This document shows positions 7,090 to 15,186 of a stretch of DNA of 64,000 nucleotides, piece after piece (within the stretch, counting starts at the first letter, position 1; each line of letters starts with the position of its first letter). The notes beneath the pieces were generated by a model. The model made no database searches. It saw only the letters and a list, made by a program, of their open reading frames with translations, and was not told the origin of the DNA. The DNA is from a virus, in IMG/VR virus record IMGVR_UViG_3300037468_000262, positions 1 to 64,000 of that record; one strand, 5' to 3'. Both the position numbers and the translations under genes were made by a program.

Positions 7090-7257
7090 ATGAACAGAGT
7101 CTCAATTGCTATGTTAATACTTTGTCCCGTTTTGTTTGGCAGCGAGGCTTTATGCAAGACTCAAGTACAAAGAAATGCGTTCAGGGCCAAAATGAGCTAC
7201 CCGCTCAGACCGATAAAGTGCAGCCAACGCTGCTCCCAATTATGGGAACGTGATTGA
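7090..7257 (+). CDS. Small secreted Cys-rich protein, 55 aa
   Basis: The N-terminus MNRVSIAMLILCPVLFGSEA looks like a signal peptide or lipoprotein signal, followed by a short basic, Cys-containing tail (KCSQRCSQLW). The ATG begins 4 nt after the previous stop. A periplasmic or membrane role is plausible but unproven. Confidence 0.45.
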   Translation: MNRVSIAMLILCPVLFGSEALCKTQVQRNAFRAKMSYPLRPIKCSQRCSQLWERD

Positions 7258-7299
7258 GCCTTCTGTTACTACAGAAAGGTTCGGTCTTTGCTGCTCAAA

Positions 7300-7371
7300 G
7301 GGCGGTAAACCGCCCTGAACCGTTCGGTTTTCACCCTTGGCCTTTGCCCGCAAAGGCGCTATAGTATTAGT
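7300..7371 (+). promoter_or_regulatory. Stem-promoter module 2 (leaderless)
   Basis: Stem GGGCGGT/ACCGCCC (7300-7315), -35 TTGGCC (7337-7342), 17-nt spacer with palindrome CCTTTGC/GCAAAGG, -10 TATAGT (7360-7365), 6 nt, ATG 7372. The palindrome differs in sequence from module 1 but keeps its position. Confidence 0.8.
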
Positions 7372-7542
7372 ATGGAAATTTTCGCTGTTATGATCGAGCT
7401 CTACGGGTTCGTTAATCGCTTCGACTTTGATGATGCTCGCTTGCGGCTTTTCGTCCACGAAAAAGATGCGCAGGCGTACCGTGAAGAGCTTGTGGATGAA
7501 GGCTGGGATGGCGTTCTCATTGAACGTCGACCGGTCCTCTAA
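7372..7542 (+). CDS. Small acidic protein, 56 aa
   Basis: Begins MEIFAVMIELYGF and contains DDARLRLFVHEKDAQAYREELVDEGW, reminiscent of short phage proteins with one helix-strand unit. Its start is exactly at the predicted +1 of module 2 and its stop lies at the edge of module 3, which strongly supports it. Confidence 0.7.
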   Translation: MEIFAVMIELYGFVNRFDFDDARLRLFVHEKDAQAYREELVDEGWDGVLIERRPVL

Positions 7543-7563
7543 GGGCGGTCTTTGCTGCTCAAA

Positions 7564-7629
7564 GGGCGGTAAACCGACCCGAACTGTTCGGTTCGCTCCC
7601 TTGTTTCTACCCAGCAGAAACGCTAAGAT
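7564..7629 (+). promoter_or_regulatory. Stem-promoter module 3 (with 38-nt leader)
   Basis: GGGCGGTAAACCGACCC stem, -35 TTGTTT (7601-7606), 17-nt spacer with TTTCTACCCAGCAGAAA, -10 TAAGAT (7624-7629). Unlike most copies the next ATG is at 7668, so this mRNA has an A/C-rich unstructured leader. Confidence 0.75.
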
Positions 7630-7667
7630 ATATACAGTTCAAAGAAACCACTTCACAAACAAACAAA

Positions 7668-8495
7668 ATGCCCGCATTTGCAGTCACAGACAACCTCAAC
7701 TGGGAAGTTGAGCAGCGTCCCGTCTTCTTCCCTGATTCCCAGGGCAATCCCGTCCGCTTTGAAGACCGGGTCGCTATTGTCCGCAGCGACAACGAGTTCC
7801 CCCTGGGTATCGTGTCTGAGGATTACGAAACGGTTCAGAACAAAGACCTGCTCGGTCTCATTAACCCCATGGTTGAAGAAGGCCTGCTGACCATTGAAAA
7901 CATGGGTTATCTAGCCCACGGCGCCAAAGTGTTTGCCCAAGCCAGGATTAACCAAGAATTTCGTGTGATCGGCGAAGATTACAGAGCTTTCATCACCCTG
8001 CTTAACGGTCACGTGGGTAATGCCTCTGTGGCTATCGGTCCGGTGGCCACCCGCGTTATTTGCGGTAATACTTTCTCCATGGCATATTCCAACATTGGGG
8101 AAAAGTTCCGCCACTCTCTGGGTGTGAACGAGCGCATTCTTGAGAGCACCGCAGTGCTTGACTTTGTGAATAGCGCCATGAAGAAGTACTCCGAAAACGT
8201 TGAAACCATCGCCTCGGCGACTTGCACTTCCGCTCAGTTCCGCACCTTCCTGGAAGCAACCTACAAGAAGGAAGCTGACAAGATGCGCAATGTGAACGTT
8301 CTCAACGACCTGTTCTACAACGGCGCTGGCAACGAAGGTCATACCTTCTACGACGCCATGAATGCGGTCACGGACTTCAGCTCTAACCGCAGCCGAAAGA
8401 CTTCCTCTGGCCGCTTCGGCTACGCCAACTTCGGTCAAGGTGCCTCCATCAACCAACGGGCGATGCGAGTGGCCCTGGAGATGGCTGCTGTCTGA
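7668..8495 (+). CDS. DUF932 family protein, 275 aa
   Basis: The opening LNWEVEQRPVFF, followed by EDRVAIVRSDNEFPLGIV and later YRAFITLLNGHVGNASVAIG and TRVICGNTFSMA, is the characteristic pattern of DUF932, a family widespread in phages and plasmids with no firmly known role. The full domain appears present. Codon use and GC are higher than in the neighbours, suggesting high expression behind module 3. Confidence 0.85.
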   Translation: MPAFAVTDNLNWEVEQRPVFFPDSQGNPVRFEDRVAIVRSDNEFPLGIVSEDYETVQNKDLLGLINPMVEEGLLTIENMGYLAHGAKVFAQARINQEFRVIGEDYRAFITLLNGHVGNASVAIGPVATRVICGNTFSMAYSNIGEKFRHSLGVNERILESTAVLDFVNSAMKKYSENVETIASATCTSAQFRTFLEATYKKEADKMRNVNVLNDLFYNGAGNEGHTFYDAMNAVTDFSSNRSRKTSSGRFGYANFGQGASINQRAMRVALEMAAV

Positions 8496-8601
8496 ATTCC
8501 CTGGGGGTTGACTTTAGGGTTGGCCCCCTTAGTTTCAGTCTGGGTACGGAGATTAAAACATTTCTCCTTACTTCATTAGAAAAATCACCGTAAACCTTAA
8601 C

Positions 8602-9042
8602 ATGGATTGTTCTAGTCTTAATCAACAAATTCAAGAAACCGAGAGACAACTTGAAATCCTGAAGCAAAGGCTACTCAATTACAAAATTATTGAAGGAGCC
8701 GGAGTAGGAGATGAAATTGAGGACGGGAGCATCGTCTTGGCCAAAGGAGAAAATCACGCTATCGTCGTTTGCCCCAAAGAAAGAGAGTTTCAATCTAATT
8801 GGGATGGTATGAAGTGTAGGGCCGGACGAACATTCGACCCCGAATGGTTCATTCCGTCAAAAGATCTGCTGCTACTGGCACACAAACGGATTCCGCAATT
8901 TTTCGGTAAGCATCGCTATTGGAGTTCATCAGAGTTTAATTTTCTTGACGCTCATATAGTGAATGTTAACGAAGGGTTTACAAACGTCTTCCCTAAAAAC
9001 ACTGTGTGCAATGTACGTCCTTTTAATGTCTTAACGTTCTAA
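8602..9042 (+). CDS. Hypothetical protein with N-terminal coiled coil, 146 aa
   Basis: Residues 3-28 form a coiled coil (LNQQIQETERQLEILKQRL); the rest is a beta-rich domain with several aromatic residues. No family recognised. Four nt separate it from the zinc-finger gene that follows. Confidence 0.6.
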   Translation: MDCSSLNQQIQETERQLEILKQRLLNYKIIEGAGVGDEIEDGSIVLAKGENHAIVVCPKEREFQSNWDGMKCRAGRTFDPEWFIPSKDLLLLAHKRIPQFFGKHRYWSSSEFNFLDAHIVNVNEGFTNVFPKNTVCNVRPFNVLTF

Positions 9043-9045
9043 ACT

Positions 9046-9657
9046 ATGGATATTGAAATACTAGAAAAGTTCTGTTCGTCTTGGAGAACAAACTTCGAGA
9101 AACCCTTCGTCTACGGGAGAAAAACTTATTCAACTGATGGACACATTCTCCTCCGCATCGAGGAGGTACTAGAAGGTGTTGAAGAAAATCCCGGCTTCCC
9201 TTACGATGGGATCAAGGATAGCTTTGAAGGACCCTTCTTGAACCCTTATCCCTTGGTCAACTATCGCACCGAGGAGAAGACAAAGATTTGTCCCGAGTGC
9301 AATGGCAAAGGATTCGTGTCGACTTGCCCCGAATGTGAGGGAAGTGGCGAGGTAGAATGGGACTCCGGATGGAACTACTACTCCGCTGAATGTCAATCTT
9401 GTGAAGGCACAGGGACCCTCTCTGATGGGAATTCGGGAGATGAATGTGATAACTGCGGCGGGAAAGGAGTGGTTGCAGTGAGCGAGAAAGTTCAGATTGG
9501 CAACTCAACTTTCAGCAATCTCCTGATCAACAAACTTCTGAACAATTTGCCAGAAGGTCTTGAGATCCTCCCGAGTACGGAGATACGAAAGCCAGCACTC
9601 CTGCGTTGGAACGGGGGAGACGGTCTGCTTATGCCCCTTTTCGAATACTCTTACTAA
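9046..9657 (+). CDS. DnaJ-type zinc-finger protein, 203 aa
   Basis: Four CxxCxGxG-like units (CPECNGKG, CPECEGSG, CQSCEGTG, CDNCGGKG) at about residues 84-144 form a complete DnaJ cysteine-rich domain binding two zinc ions. No J domain is present. The flanking parts contain FVYGRKTYSTDGHILLRIEE. Phage proteins of this shape are common and of unknown use; a protein- or nucleic-acid-binding role is likely. Confidence 0.75.
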   Translation: MDIEILEKFCSSWRTNFEKPFVYGRKTYSTDGHILLRIEEVLEGVEENPGFPYDGIKDSFEGPFLNPYPLVNYRTEEKTKICPECNGKGFVSTCPECEGSGEVEWDSGWNYYSAECQSCEGTGTLSDGNSGDECDNCGGKGVVAVSEKVQIGNSTFSNLLINKLLNNLPEGLEILPSTEIRKPALLRWNGGDGLLMPLFEYSY

Positions 9658-9681
9658 ACCCACATTATCCACAAACACAAA

Positions 9682-10129
9682 ATGACAACTACCACTCTTT
9701 CCTTGACTGAAACCACTCGCCTTAACCTCCAGAACCTGGACATTGTATCTGGTCTCCCCCCCACTGCCTCACATTCCTGAGAGCCTAGATATTCTGCTCA
9801 CCCCTGAACAACAAGAGGCTAACCTCCTGCACGTTGCTCTATGGATTGTAGAGCGTGACCAAGAAAACTTCAGAATGAGAGATTGGCACAAAAGATGGGC
9901 TGAATTACTTTTCAATATAAGTATCCGTGGTGAACAAGCCCATACTAATTGCGGTACAACTCACTGCATTGCAGGATTCTCTCAAGTAATGGCCGGAAAA
10001 AGGGGGTTTACGGAAAGCCCTTGGAAAGCCGGAACATTTTTGCTTGGGCAGGAAGCCCGCTGCCACTTTTGGGACAGTGATGAAGCGGGTATGGACTTTT
10101 TGAAAGAAGTTATTACCAGGAATTCTTAA
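9682..10129 (+). CDS. Hypothetical protein, about 149 aa, frameshifted at a C7 run
   Basis: ATG 9682 starts a frame that stops at 9780. Reading one C fewer in the seven-C run (9756-9762) fuses its first 27 residues to the frame running to 10129, giving SGLPPLPHIPESLDILL. The downstream part has NCGTTHCIAGFSQVMAG, a Cys/His pattern I have seen in small phage proteins. Either a base-call error, a mutation or slippage at the homopolymer is involved. Confidence 0.6.
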
Positions 10130-10130
10130 A

Positions 10131-10475
10131 ATGACTGTAAACCTCCGCCCCCAGACATTCCTGCAATCCGTACGATTCATCGAGAGGGGTGGCACCGTTT
10201 TATTGCCGAATGACTTAACCAGGGTCACAAACGCAAACATCCGCTTTCTACTAAAGAATCAAAAATGCAAATTACATACAAGGCCCCAACTGCCATTGAA
10301 CGCACAGTCGAACTTGACGAGTCCGAGTTACCATCCTTATATGCTGCAATCCGAGATTGCTTCTTACAACGTCTCAGAACCTTTGGATTGGCGGACCCGT
10401 ACCTACCCTTCGAAGAGGCAGCGATTGAAGTCTGCCGCAAAGTGGGTGTGGACCCGGCTAACCGCTTCGATGTAG
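10131..10475 (+). CDS. Possible small protein, only the first ~44 codons convincing
   Basis: Starts 1 nt after the previous stop with MTVNLRPQTFLQSVRFIERGG. From 10265 on it overlaps a better-looking frame and its composition becomes shadow-like. It may be a short or damaged gene. Confidence 0.25.
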   Translation: MTVNLRPQTFLQSVRFIERGGTVLLPNDLTRVTNANIRFLLKNQKCKLHTRPQLPLNAQSNLTSPSYHPYMLQSEIASYNVSEPLDWRTRTYPSKRQRLKSAAKWVWTRLTASM

Positions 10476-10555
10476 TTGCGTTTTTCGAGGGTTTCCTCAT
10501 TTGTAATGGGCCAGAAAATTCGGAGCAGGATGGCAATGAACACTCAAATAACTAG
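10265..10555 (+). CDS. Hypothetical acidic protein, 96 aa
   Basis: Helical and acidic, with LPSLYAAIRDCFLQRLRTFGL and VCRKVGVDPANRFDVVAFFEGF. No family recognised. It overlaps the next gene by about 26 nt. Confidence 0.6.
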   Translation: MQITYKAPTAIERTVELDESELPSLYAAIRDCFLQRLRTFGLADPYLPFEEAAIEVCRKVGVDPANRFDVVAFFEGFLICNGPENSEQDGNEHSNN

Positions 10556-10976
10556 CTTAAGGGTAATTGAGAAGGTCACGAAATCCACGGGCAAGTTCCC
10601 GGACATCCCCTACCTAATAGCCAATATAACTTGGCAAGTTCCCACCGATAGTTTTTACTTCTCAAGGTTTCTCCGAGACTCAAAGGAAGTTGTGGAAGAA
10701 CTGGCGATTGATAACCCTTCATCTTATGGTGATACTCGGGGGAACCCACCAAAGTACACAAAGGTTTGGACACCTCACGACCCAAAGTGGGAGTACCTGG
10801 AGAAGTTCCAGACTTTTTGGATGAAAACATGGGTTTCCGATTGTCCTGTAGTTAGGTCTGTGTTAGATGAACTGAAGCACTTTGAGCAAGCTGGGGAGTT
10901 CTCATCTGTATACAGGTTCCACAAAGAGTCTACTCTCCATACCCATCTGTCTACTTTGGACTCTTTTACGGATTAA
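10530..10976 (+). CDS. Hypothetical protein, 148 aa
   Basis: The start at 10530 (or 10536) follows GGAGCAGG, a usable ribosome site. Residues are mixed with many Trp and Phe (DPKWEYLEKFQTFWMKTW). No motif recognised. Confidence 0.6.
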   Translation: MAMNTQITSLRVIEKVTKSTGKFPDIPYLIANITWQVPTDSFYFSRFLRDSKEVVEELAIDNPSSYGDTRGNPPKYTKVWTPHDPKWEYLEKFQTFWMKTWVSDCPVVRSVLDELKHFEQAGEFSSVYRFHKESTLHTHLSTLDSFTD

Positions 10977-11002
10977 ACAGGGTAAAATCAGCTAGGTCAA
11001 CT

Positions 11003-11293
11003 ATGGAAAACTTGGATAAGAACAACGAAAGTCCAGAATGTTGCCGCCGCAGTTTCGGAGCCTCTATTAAGGATACCGCTGCCAGATTGCTGGCTGACCC
11101 CACAATTGCTCCTCGCCAAGTTGCGAAAGACAGGTTAGCGATTTGCGAAAGTAACGTTTGCGGGGCATTTAACGAAAAGAGTTCAACTTGTGAGCAATGT
11201 GGGTGCTACCTGCCATTAAAAACGACGATGGCGAACATGAGATGCCCACGAGATTATTGGACCGAATGGAAGAGGGAGAAAAGTGAAGATTGA
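11003..11293 (+). CDS. Small zinc-binding protein, 96 aa
   Basis: The pattern RLAICESNVCGAF...CEQCGCYLPLKTTMANMRCP matches a small phage family with four to six metal-binding cysteines and an ending like CPRDYW. Probably binds one zinc. Role unknown. Its end overlaps the next gene by 11 nt. Confidence 0.65.
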   Translation: MENLDKNNESPECCRRSFGASIKDTAARLLADPTIAPRQVAKDRLAICESNVCGAFNEKSSTCEQCGCYLPLKTTMANMRCPRDYWTEWKREKSED

Positions 11294-11570
11294 GCGACTG
11301 ATTTACAAGGTTTGGCCTCCTGAGTTCGTAAAAGACTTCTTACAAGTAGACAACGAAGTGAGAACACCCTGGTTGCAAAGGCAACCTGGTTTCCTGAACA
11401 AAACTTCCGAGTTCAAGTCAAATGGTGAAGTTTCTATATTGATTTTCTGGAAAAGTGATTCAGACTGGTTCGAAGCTAAGAACAAAGTTCTCGAGTTGAA
11501 AAACGTAGAGCGTTTACTGAAACAACGCTCTCCGGGTTCTTTTAGACTCATAAGTTCACTTTCTATCTGA
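11283..11570 (+). CDS. TIGR03792-like dimeric alpha/beta-barrel protein, 95 aa
   Basis: IERLIYKVWPPEFVKDFLQVD, then WLQRQPGFLNKTSEF and VSILIFWKSDSDWFE, resemble TIGR03792, a small cyanobacterial family of the ABM/ferredoxin-like fold. The order of elements and the length agree. The reaction, if any, is unknown. Its presence supports a cyanobacterial host and points to gene capture. Confidence 0.6.
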   Translation: MKIERLIYKVWPPEFVKDFLQVDNEVRTPWLQRQPGFLNKTSEFKSNGEVSILIFWKSDSDWFEAKNKVLELKNVERLLKQRSPGSFRLISSLSI

Positions 11571-11615
11571 CCTTGAGTTTACTTAGTTTCGGCCTACGCT
11601 AAGCTAAATGTGAAT

Positions 11616-11687
11616 GCCCTGGTAGCTCAGTGGAAGAGCAGCGACCTTCTAAGTCGTCGGTCGGGGGTTCAAATCCCTCTCAGGGTG
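11616..11687 (+). tRNA. tRNA-Arg(TCT)
   Basis: GCCCTGG/TCAGGGT acceptor, D arm GCTC/GAGC, anticodon stem GCGAC/GTCGT with loop CTTCTAA giving TCT, and T loop TTCAAAT. No insert and no encoded CCA. It decodes AGA/AGG, which are often rare host codons. Confidence 0.9.
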
Positions 11688-11727
11688 TCGGTTGCCTTGG
11701 CAACCTTATCAAACAACAGCATAACAA

Positions 11728-11880
11728 ATGGCAAACCTTTCACTGACGGCAAGAGCTGCGAGGATCTCCACCAAGAGTCCTTCCGGCGCTACCCTCCTTT
11801 TAAAGCTTAGCGAAGCCAAATCAAACTCCGAGATTCAAAGAGCCTTGGAAGAATACGACCAGGTTTCAGCTTCAACCTGA
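11728..11880 (+). CDS. Small protein, 50 aa
   Basis: MANLSLTARAARISTK, a basic N-terminus, followed by a helix LSEAKSNSEIQRALEEYDQV. It sits between two tRNA genes and is followed by a terminator-like hairpin. Unknown function. Confidence 0.5.
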   Translation: MANLSLTARAARISTKSPSGATLLLKLSEAKSNSEIQRALEEYDQVSAST

Positions 11881-11888
11881 TAAACTCT

Positions 11889-11926
11889 AGGGTTGCCGAT
11901 ATCAAAGCAACCCTGACATTTAATTT
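11889..11926 (+). terminator. Likely intrinsic terminator
   Basis: AGGGTTGC (11889-11896) pairs with GCAACCCT (11907-11914), followed by an A/T stretch including TTTTT. It is just after the small gene and just before the next tRNA, so it might also insulate or process that tRNA. Confidence 0.55.
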
Positions 11927-11928
11927 TT

Positions 11929-12018
11929 GGGCGTGTGGTGTAAGGTAGCACAGGGTCCCTTATACAGACCTCTCCGGCAGATTACCGGCTAGTTAGGGTT
12001 CGATTCCCTACGCGCCTA
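11929..12018 (+). tRNA. tRNA-like gene with enlarged anticodon-variable region; identity unresolved
   Basis: Acceptor GGGCGTG/CGCGCCT, D arm GTGT/GCAC and T arm TAGGG TTCGATT CCCTA are clear. Between D and T arms lie 41 nt plus base 26, instead of about 22. GGGTC can pair with GACCT around a 9-nt loop, or GGTCC with AGACC around CTTATAC (anticodon TAT). An extra hairpin CCGG-CAGATTA-CCGG precedes the T arm. It may be an unusual long-variable-arm tRNA or another insert type; CAGCAAT is absent. Confidence 0.6.
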
Positions 12019-12109
12019 TTTTATATTGGGTAATAATGACCAGGGTTTAGGCCCTTCTCACTAACACCCTATTACCACTCTAAAAATAACAACAATTAAA
12101 ACATAAAAA

Positions 12110-13468
12110 ATGGCAAACACCAAGCTAATTAAAGAACTAACTAATAAGTGGTCTCAGCCTGAAGGTATGCCAGGCAAAGGATACGAACTGGTGAGAGAGG
12201 AAAAAGGTCTCAGCCCTTGTGCCCAAAGTGAAGCGATTATGCTTTCCAAAGGCATAGGGGTTATGGACTTTCAGGCTCTTTGGATAGGGGGTCCGCAAAA
12301 TGAAAAAAGTTTGAATTTCGGTGAGAAAACAAATCTTGATAAAATTACAGCTAAAGCCCTAGGAATAAGTGTAGTTCACTCTGTACTTTTACGGAGGTTT
12401 AATGATCTTTCAAGCCAAAGTCCGGCCATCGTACTCAACGAACCTGAGAAGGTCTTGGGCAGGAATTGGGATAAGGTCTTAGAATTTTGGCACTTTATTG
12501 ACTCCCTTACTCAGGGGCAATGGAAAGAATTGCAGAAGGAACTGACTATCAATAATGTAACAAAAGAATACGAATCGAAGAAGAGAGACTTAAAGCTTCT
12601 AACTGAAACACTAGATGTTATTATTCCGGACTTGTACTATACGATGGATTCTTCAAAGCCCTTAGACCCTGCCCTCATAGAGAGACAAACTGAAGAGGGG
12701 GTAGCTGAGATAGTCCCTGAGTTTAAAGTTTCCTACTCTAGCAACCAACATGCACCCCGTATCCTGCCTAAATCAACCAGAAATGTAATAGTGGTAGGTG
12801 ACTATTCCCGTGCGTATTTCGGTTGGATTGCCGCTTCTGATTATGCTCGTTCCGACATTTTCCCAGTCGGACTCAGCTCAAGGGCACTGCAAGTCTTACT
12901 CGCTTGTGCAACGAACGAGATCCAAACCTTAAAGAAAGGTCAAAGTTATGAAGACCTTTACTTTTGTAAAATCATCGGTTACAATCCCACCAAAGGTAAC
13001 ACTCTTAGAAAAGTCAAGCGAAAAGCCCAAGAATACAAACAGTCTTTGTTGTACAATCTAACCAGGTTATACCGCATTACGGATAATCTCATTTTCAGCA
13101 ATTTGTCCAAAGACACCAATGTTAAGCAAGCTCCAACGAAAGAGATGGTTGAGGGTGTCTTGGACTTGACTGTAGATGACATAGTTAACGAACTGGCTTG
13201 GAAAAAGATTCGGGAAACATACGAAGTTGGTAAAGGGAGATTTTTCGGAACTTTACGGATTCGAGTGCCTAAACTGGGACCTGACACAGAAGCAGATAAA
13301 AAGTTCTACGAACTGGTGAATGCCCTAAAGCAGGATTATTATGTACAGCCTTTGTCATTTTGCGATGTGGACGATTCATCCTCAAAAGAAGGGGCTGAAT
13401 GGGCCGTTACTTCCAAGAAAGAGAAGTCTAAGCCAAGATTCAACGCACCAACTGGTTACAAATCCTAA
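12110..13468 (+). CDS. Hypothetical protein, 452 aa
   Basis: A large soluble protein with no motif I recognise. A central segment (NVIVVGDYSRAYFGWIAASDYARSD) near residue 225 looks like a folded alpha/beta core; the C-terminal 40 residues are charged and Ser/Lys-rich. Preceded by an A-rich leader with no clear Shine-Dalgarno site. Confidence 0.7.
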   Translation: MANTKLIKELTNKWSQPEGMPGKGYELVREEKGLSPCAQSEAIMLSKGIGVMDFQALWIGGPQNEKSLNFGEKTNLDKITAKALGISVVHSVLLRRFNDLSSQSPAIVLNEPEKVLGRNWDKVLEFWHFIDSLTQGQWKELQKELTINNVTKEYESKKRDLKLLTETLDVIIPDLYYTMDSSKPLDPALIERQTEEGVAEIVPEFKVSYSSNQHAPRILPKSTRNVIVVGDYSRAYFGWIAASDYARSDIFPVGLSSRALQVLLACATNEIQTLKKGQSYEDLYFCKIIGYNPTKGNTLRKVKRKAQEYKQSLLYNLTRLYRITDNLIFSNLSKDTNVKQAPTKEMVEGVLDLTVDDIVNELAWKKIRETYEVGKGRFFGTLRIRVPKLGPDTEADKKFYELVNALKQDYYVQPLSFCDVDDSSSKEGAEWAVTSKKEKSKPRFNAPTGYKS

Positions 13469-13472
13469 GACA

Positions 13473-13781
13473 ATGTCACTAATCTCCAAGCAAGATAAAG
13501 AACTAGCCATCGAAGCTCTTGACTTTTACGCATCAGAGTTAATTTTAGAGAGAGAATTTCTCACCTCAGAGGCAGATTCTGACCTTGGGTACGTCTCTGC
13601 AGGTTATGATTCTGATAAAAACGACATTTTTCTAGATAGGAGGGTTATATCAATATTTGAGGTTGGCATTCATCACGAAAGCTCAGATGCTCGTACAGTC
13701 TTGTCTAACAAGATTCGAAGCGTTCAAACCTTGAGAAACTGGATCGCATTGGACCTTGCCAAGTCTAATTTGAAAGGTTAA
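13473..13781 (+). CDS. Hypothetical acidic protein, 102 aa
   Basis: Start chosen at ATG 13473, 4 nt after the previous stop. Mostly helical with DAR-TVLSNKIRSVQTLRNWI near the end. No family recognised. Confidence 0.6.
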   Translation: MSLISKQDKELAIEALDFYASELILEREFLTSEADSDLGYVSAGYDSDKNDIFLDRRVISIFEVGIHHESSDARTVLSNKIRSVQTLRNWIALDLAKSNLKG

Positions 13782-13827
13782 TGCACTAAGGGTAAAATCG
13801 AGGGTAGGTCTACCCCTCCCTTCAGCC

Positions 13828-14718
13828 GTGAAACTCGAAGCTGTTATTGTTTGCGTCAACTACTCTGACTTTTTGGCTCATACCCTACCAAGCACTCGAA
13901 ATCAGTTTAATAAGTTTGTAGTCGTTACCGATACTAAGGATAACGATACTAAGAAGCTATGCGAATACTACAACGTAGAATGTGTTCAGACAGACGTATT
14001 CTATGAAGGTAGAGACGCATTCAATAAAGGCAAAGGAATCAATGCCGGTTTAGAACGATTGGACCTTGACGGCTGGGTCATTCACTTAGATTCAGATATT
14101 TACTTACCGCCTCAAACACGGTCAATTCTGGAGAATTTGCCCCTAGAGAATGGGAAAATCTACGGGGCTGACCGTCTAATGTGCCCTGGCTACGAAGAGT
14201 GGTTGAGATTTCTAGATAAACCCTCCCCTATCCAAGACTCTTGGATTTTTATCCACCCGACTAGGTTCCCAGTCGGAGTCCGAATAGCAGAATACAAATC
14301 TTGGCACGGAGGTTATGAGCCCATTGGTTACTTCCAGTTATGGAATCCAAACGGATCAGAAATTTACAGTTACCCAGATAAGCATGGATTTGCCGACCGC
14401 ACAGATGTTCTGCACTGCAAAAAGTGGCCCCGAGAAAAAAGGGAATTGCTTCCTGAAATTCTCGTTATTCACTTAGAAAGCGAAGCCGGAATCGGCCTAA
14501 ACTGGAAGGGCAGAAAGACCCCTATGTTCGGTCCCAAGGTTTCCTTACCTGTCTTATCTTGGTTGGACAAATTATTCTTATTCCTGGATAAATTAAGTAA
14601 GTGTGGTTACAAGGCTAACCTTAAAGCTTCAGGGAAATCAAAGAAAGGGAAACCAAGTGAGTTGAAACGGGGGGGTCCATTAGATAAATCATTGGAAGAG
14701 TGGCTGAGCGGCCGATAG
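13828..14718 (+). CDS. GT-A fold glycosyltransferase-like protein, 296 aa
   Basis: EAVIVCVNYSDFLAHTLPST at the N-terminus is the first strand-loop of a family 2-like fold, and VIHLDSDIYLPP at residues 85-100 is the DxD metal/nucleotide-sugar motif. GGYEPIGYFQLW and VIHLESEAGIGLNWKGRKT follow. The start is GTG behind a TAAAAT -10 and a GAGGG/CCCTC hairpin. Acceptor unknown; in a phage with base-modifying enzymes, a hydroxymethylated base is one possibility. The last eight codons overlap tRNA-Ser. Confidence 0.7.
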   Translation: MKLEAVIVCVNYSDFLAHTLPSTRNQFNKFVVVTDTKDNDTKKLCEYYNVECVQTDVFYEGRDAFNKGKGINAGLERLDLDGWVIHLDSDIYLPPQTRSILENLPLENGKIYGADRLMCPGYEEWLRFLDKPSPIQDSWIFIHPTRFPVGVRIAEYKSWHGGYEPIGYFQLWNPNGSEIYSYPDKHGFADRTDVLHCKKWPREKRELLPEILVIHLESEAGIGLNWKGRKTPMFGPKVSLPVLSWLDKLFLFLDKLSKCGYKANLKASGKSKKGKPSELKRGGPLDKSLEEWLSGR

Positions 14719-14778
14719 CAGCAGTTTCGAAAACTGCCGAGGGTGAAACCTCCGGGGGTTCGAATCCCTCTTCTTCCT
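14694..14778 (+). tRNA. tRNA-Ser(CGA)
   Basis: GGAAGAG/TTCTTCC acceptor, anticodon stem GCAGT/ACTGC with loop TTCGAAA (anticodon CGA), a long variable arm with GAGG/CCTC, and T loop TTCGAAT. Its 5' end lies inside the 3' end of the glycosyltransferase gene, so that gene's last residues (LEEWLSGR) are tRNA sequence. Confidence 0.9.
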
Positions 14779-14847
14779 TTACGGTTTCCCCGAGGAATAA
14801 TAATAAGTTCAGCGGTGCTGAAGAAACCGTCTTATACAAAATTTAAC

Positions 14848-15090
14848 ATGACAATTGAAAACAAAACAGAATTTGTGAACGAAGTAATTTCACGAGTGCT
14901 TAGCAATGCCCCTGTGAGCGAAGTTATGAGAGTTTATTCTCTATCAGTACAGGCAGCAATCGAAGAACTAGACGACGAAGGATTCCTTCAAGCAGTTCTT
15001 AACGCTGGGTTTACAGACCTGATTGAAAAGTATGTCGAACCCGAAGACTTCTTCGAAGAAGAAGATCTCGAGCTTGCAGAGGTAGTCTAA
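14848..15090 (+). CDS. Hypothetical acidic protein, 80 aa
   Basis: Start ATG 14848. Helical, with SVQAAIEELDDEGFLQAVLN and a strongly acidic tail (EDFFEEEDLELAEVV). Unknown function. Confidence 0.65.
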   Translation: MTIENKTEFVNEVISRVLSNAPVSEVMRVYSLSVQAAIEELDDEGFLQAVLNAGFTDLIEKYVEPEDFFEEEDLELAEVV

Positions 15091-15095
15091 AGAGA

Positions 15096-15158
15096 CGGTT
15101 AACCGAACGGAAGCCGACGGCTTCCACCCTTGTTTTCGCTGAGCGAAACCGCTATAGT
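15096..15158 (+). promoter_or_regulatory. Stem-promoter module 4
   Basis: GGAAGCC-gac-GGCTTCC stem (15109-15125), -35 TTGTTT (15130-15135), 17-nt spacer with TTTCGCTGAGCGAAA, -10 TATAGT (15153-15158). The ATG is 28 nt on (15187); the leader starts with a GTAGG/CCTAC hairpin. Confidence 0.8.
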
Positions 15159-15186
15159 AGGTTCATAAACGAGCCTACTTTTTCGT

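Noticed and set aside
7427-7711. An alternative frame (94 codons) across modules 2-3
   Set aside because: It crosses a promoter module and reads stem sequence; the 56-aa frame 7372-7542 fits the module geometry.
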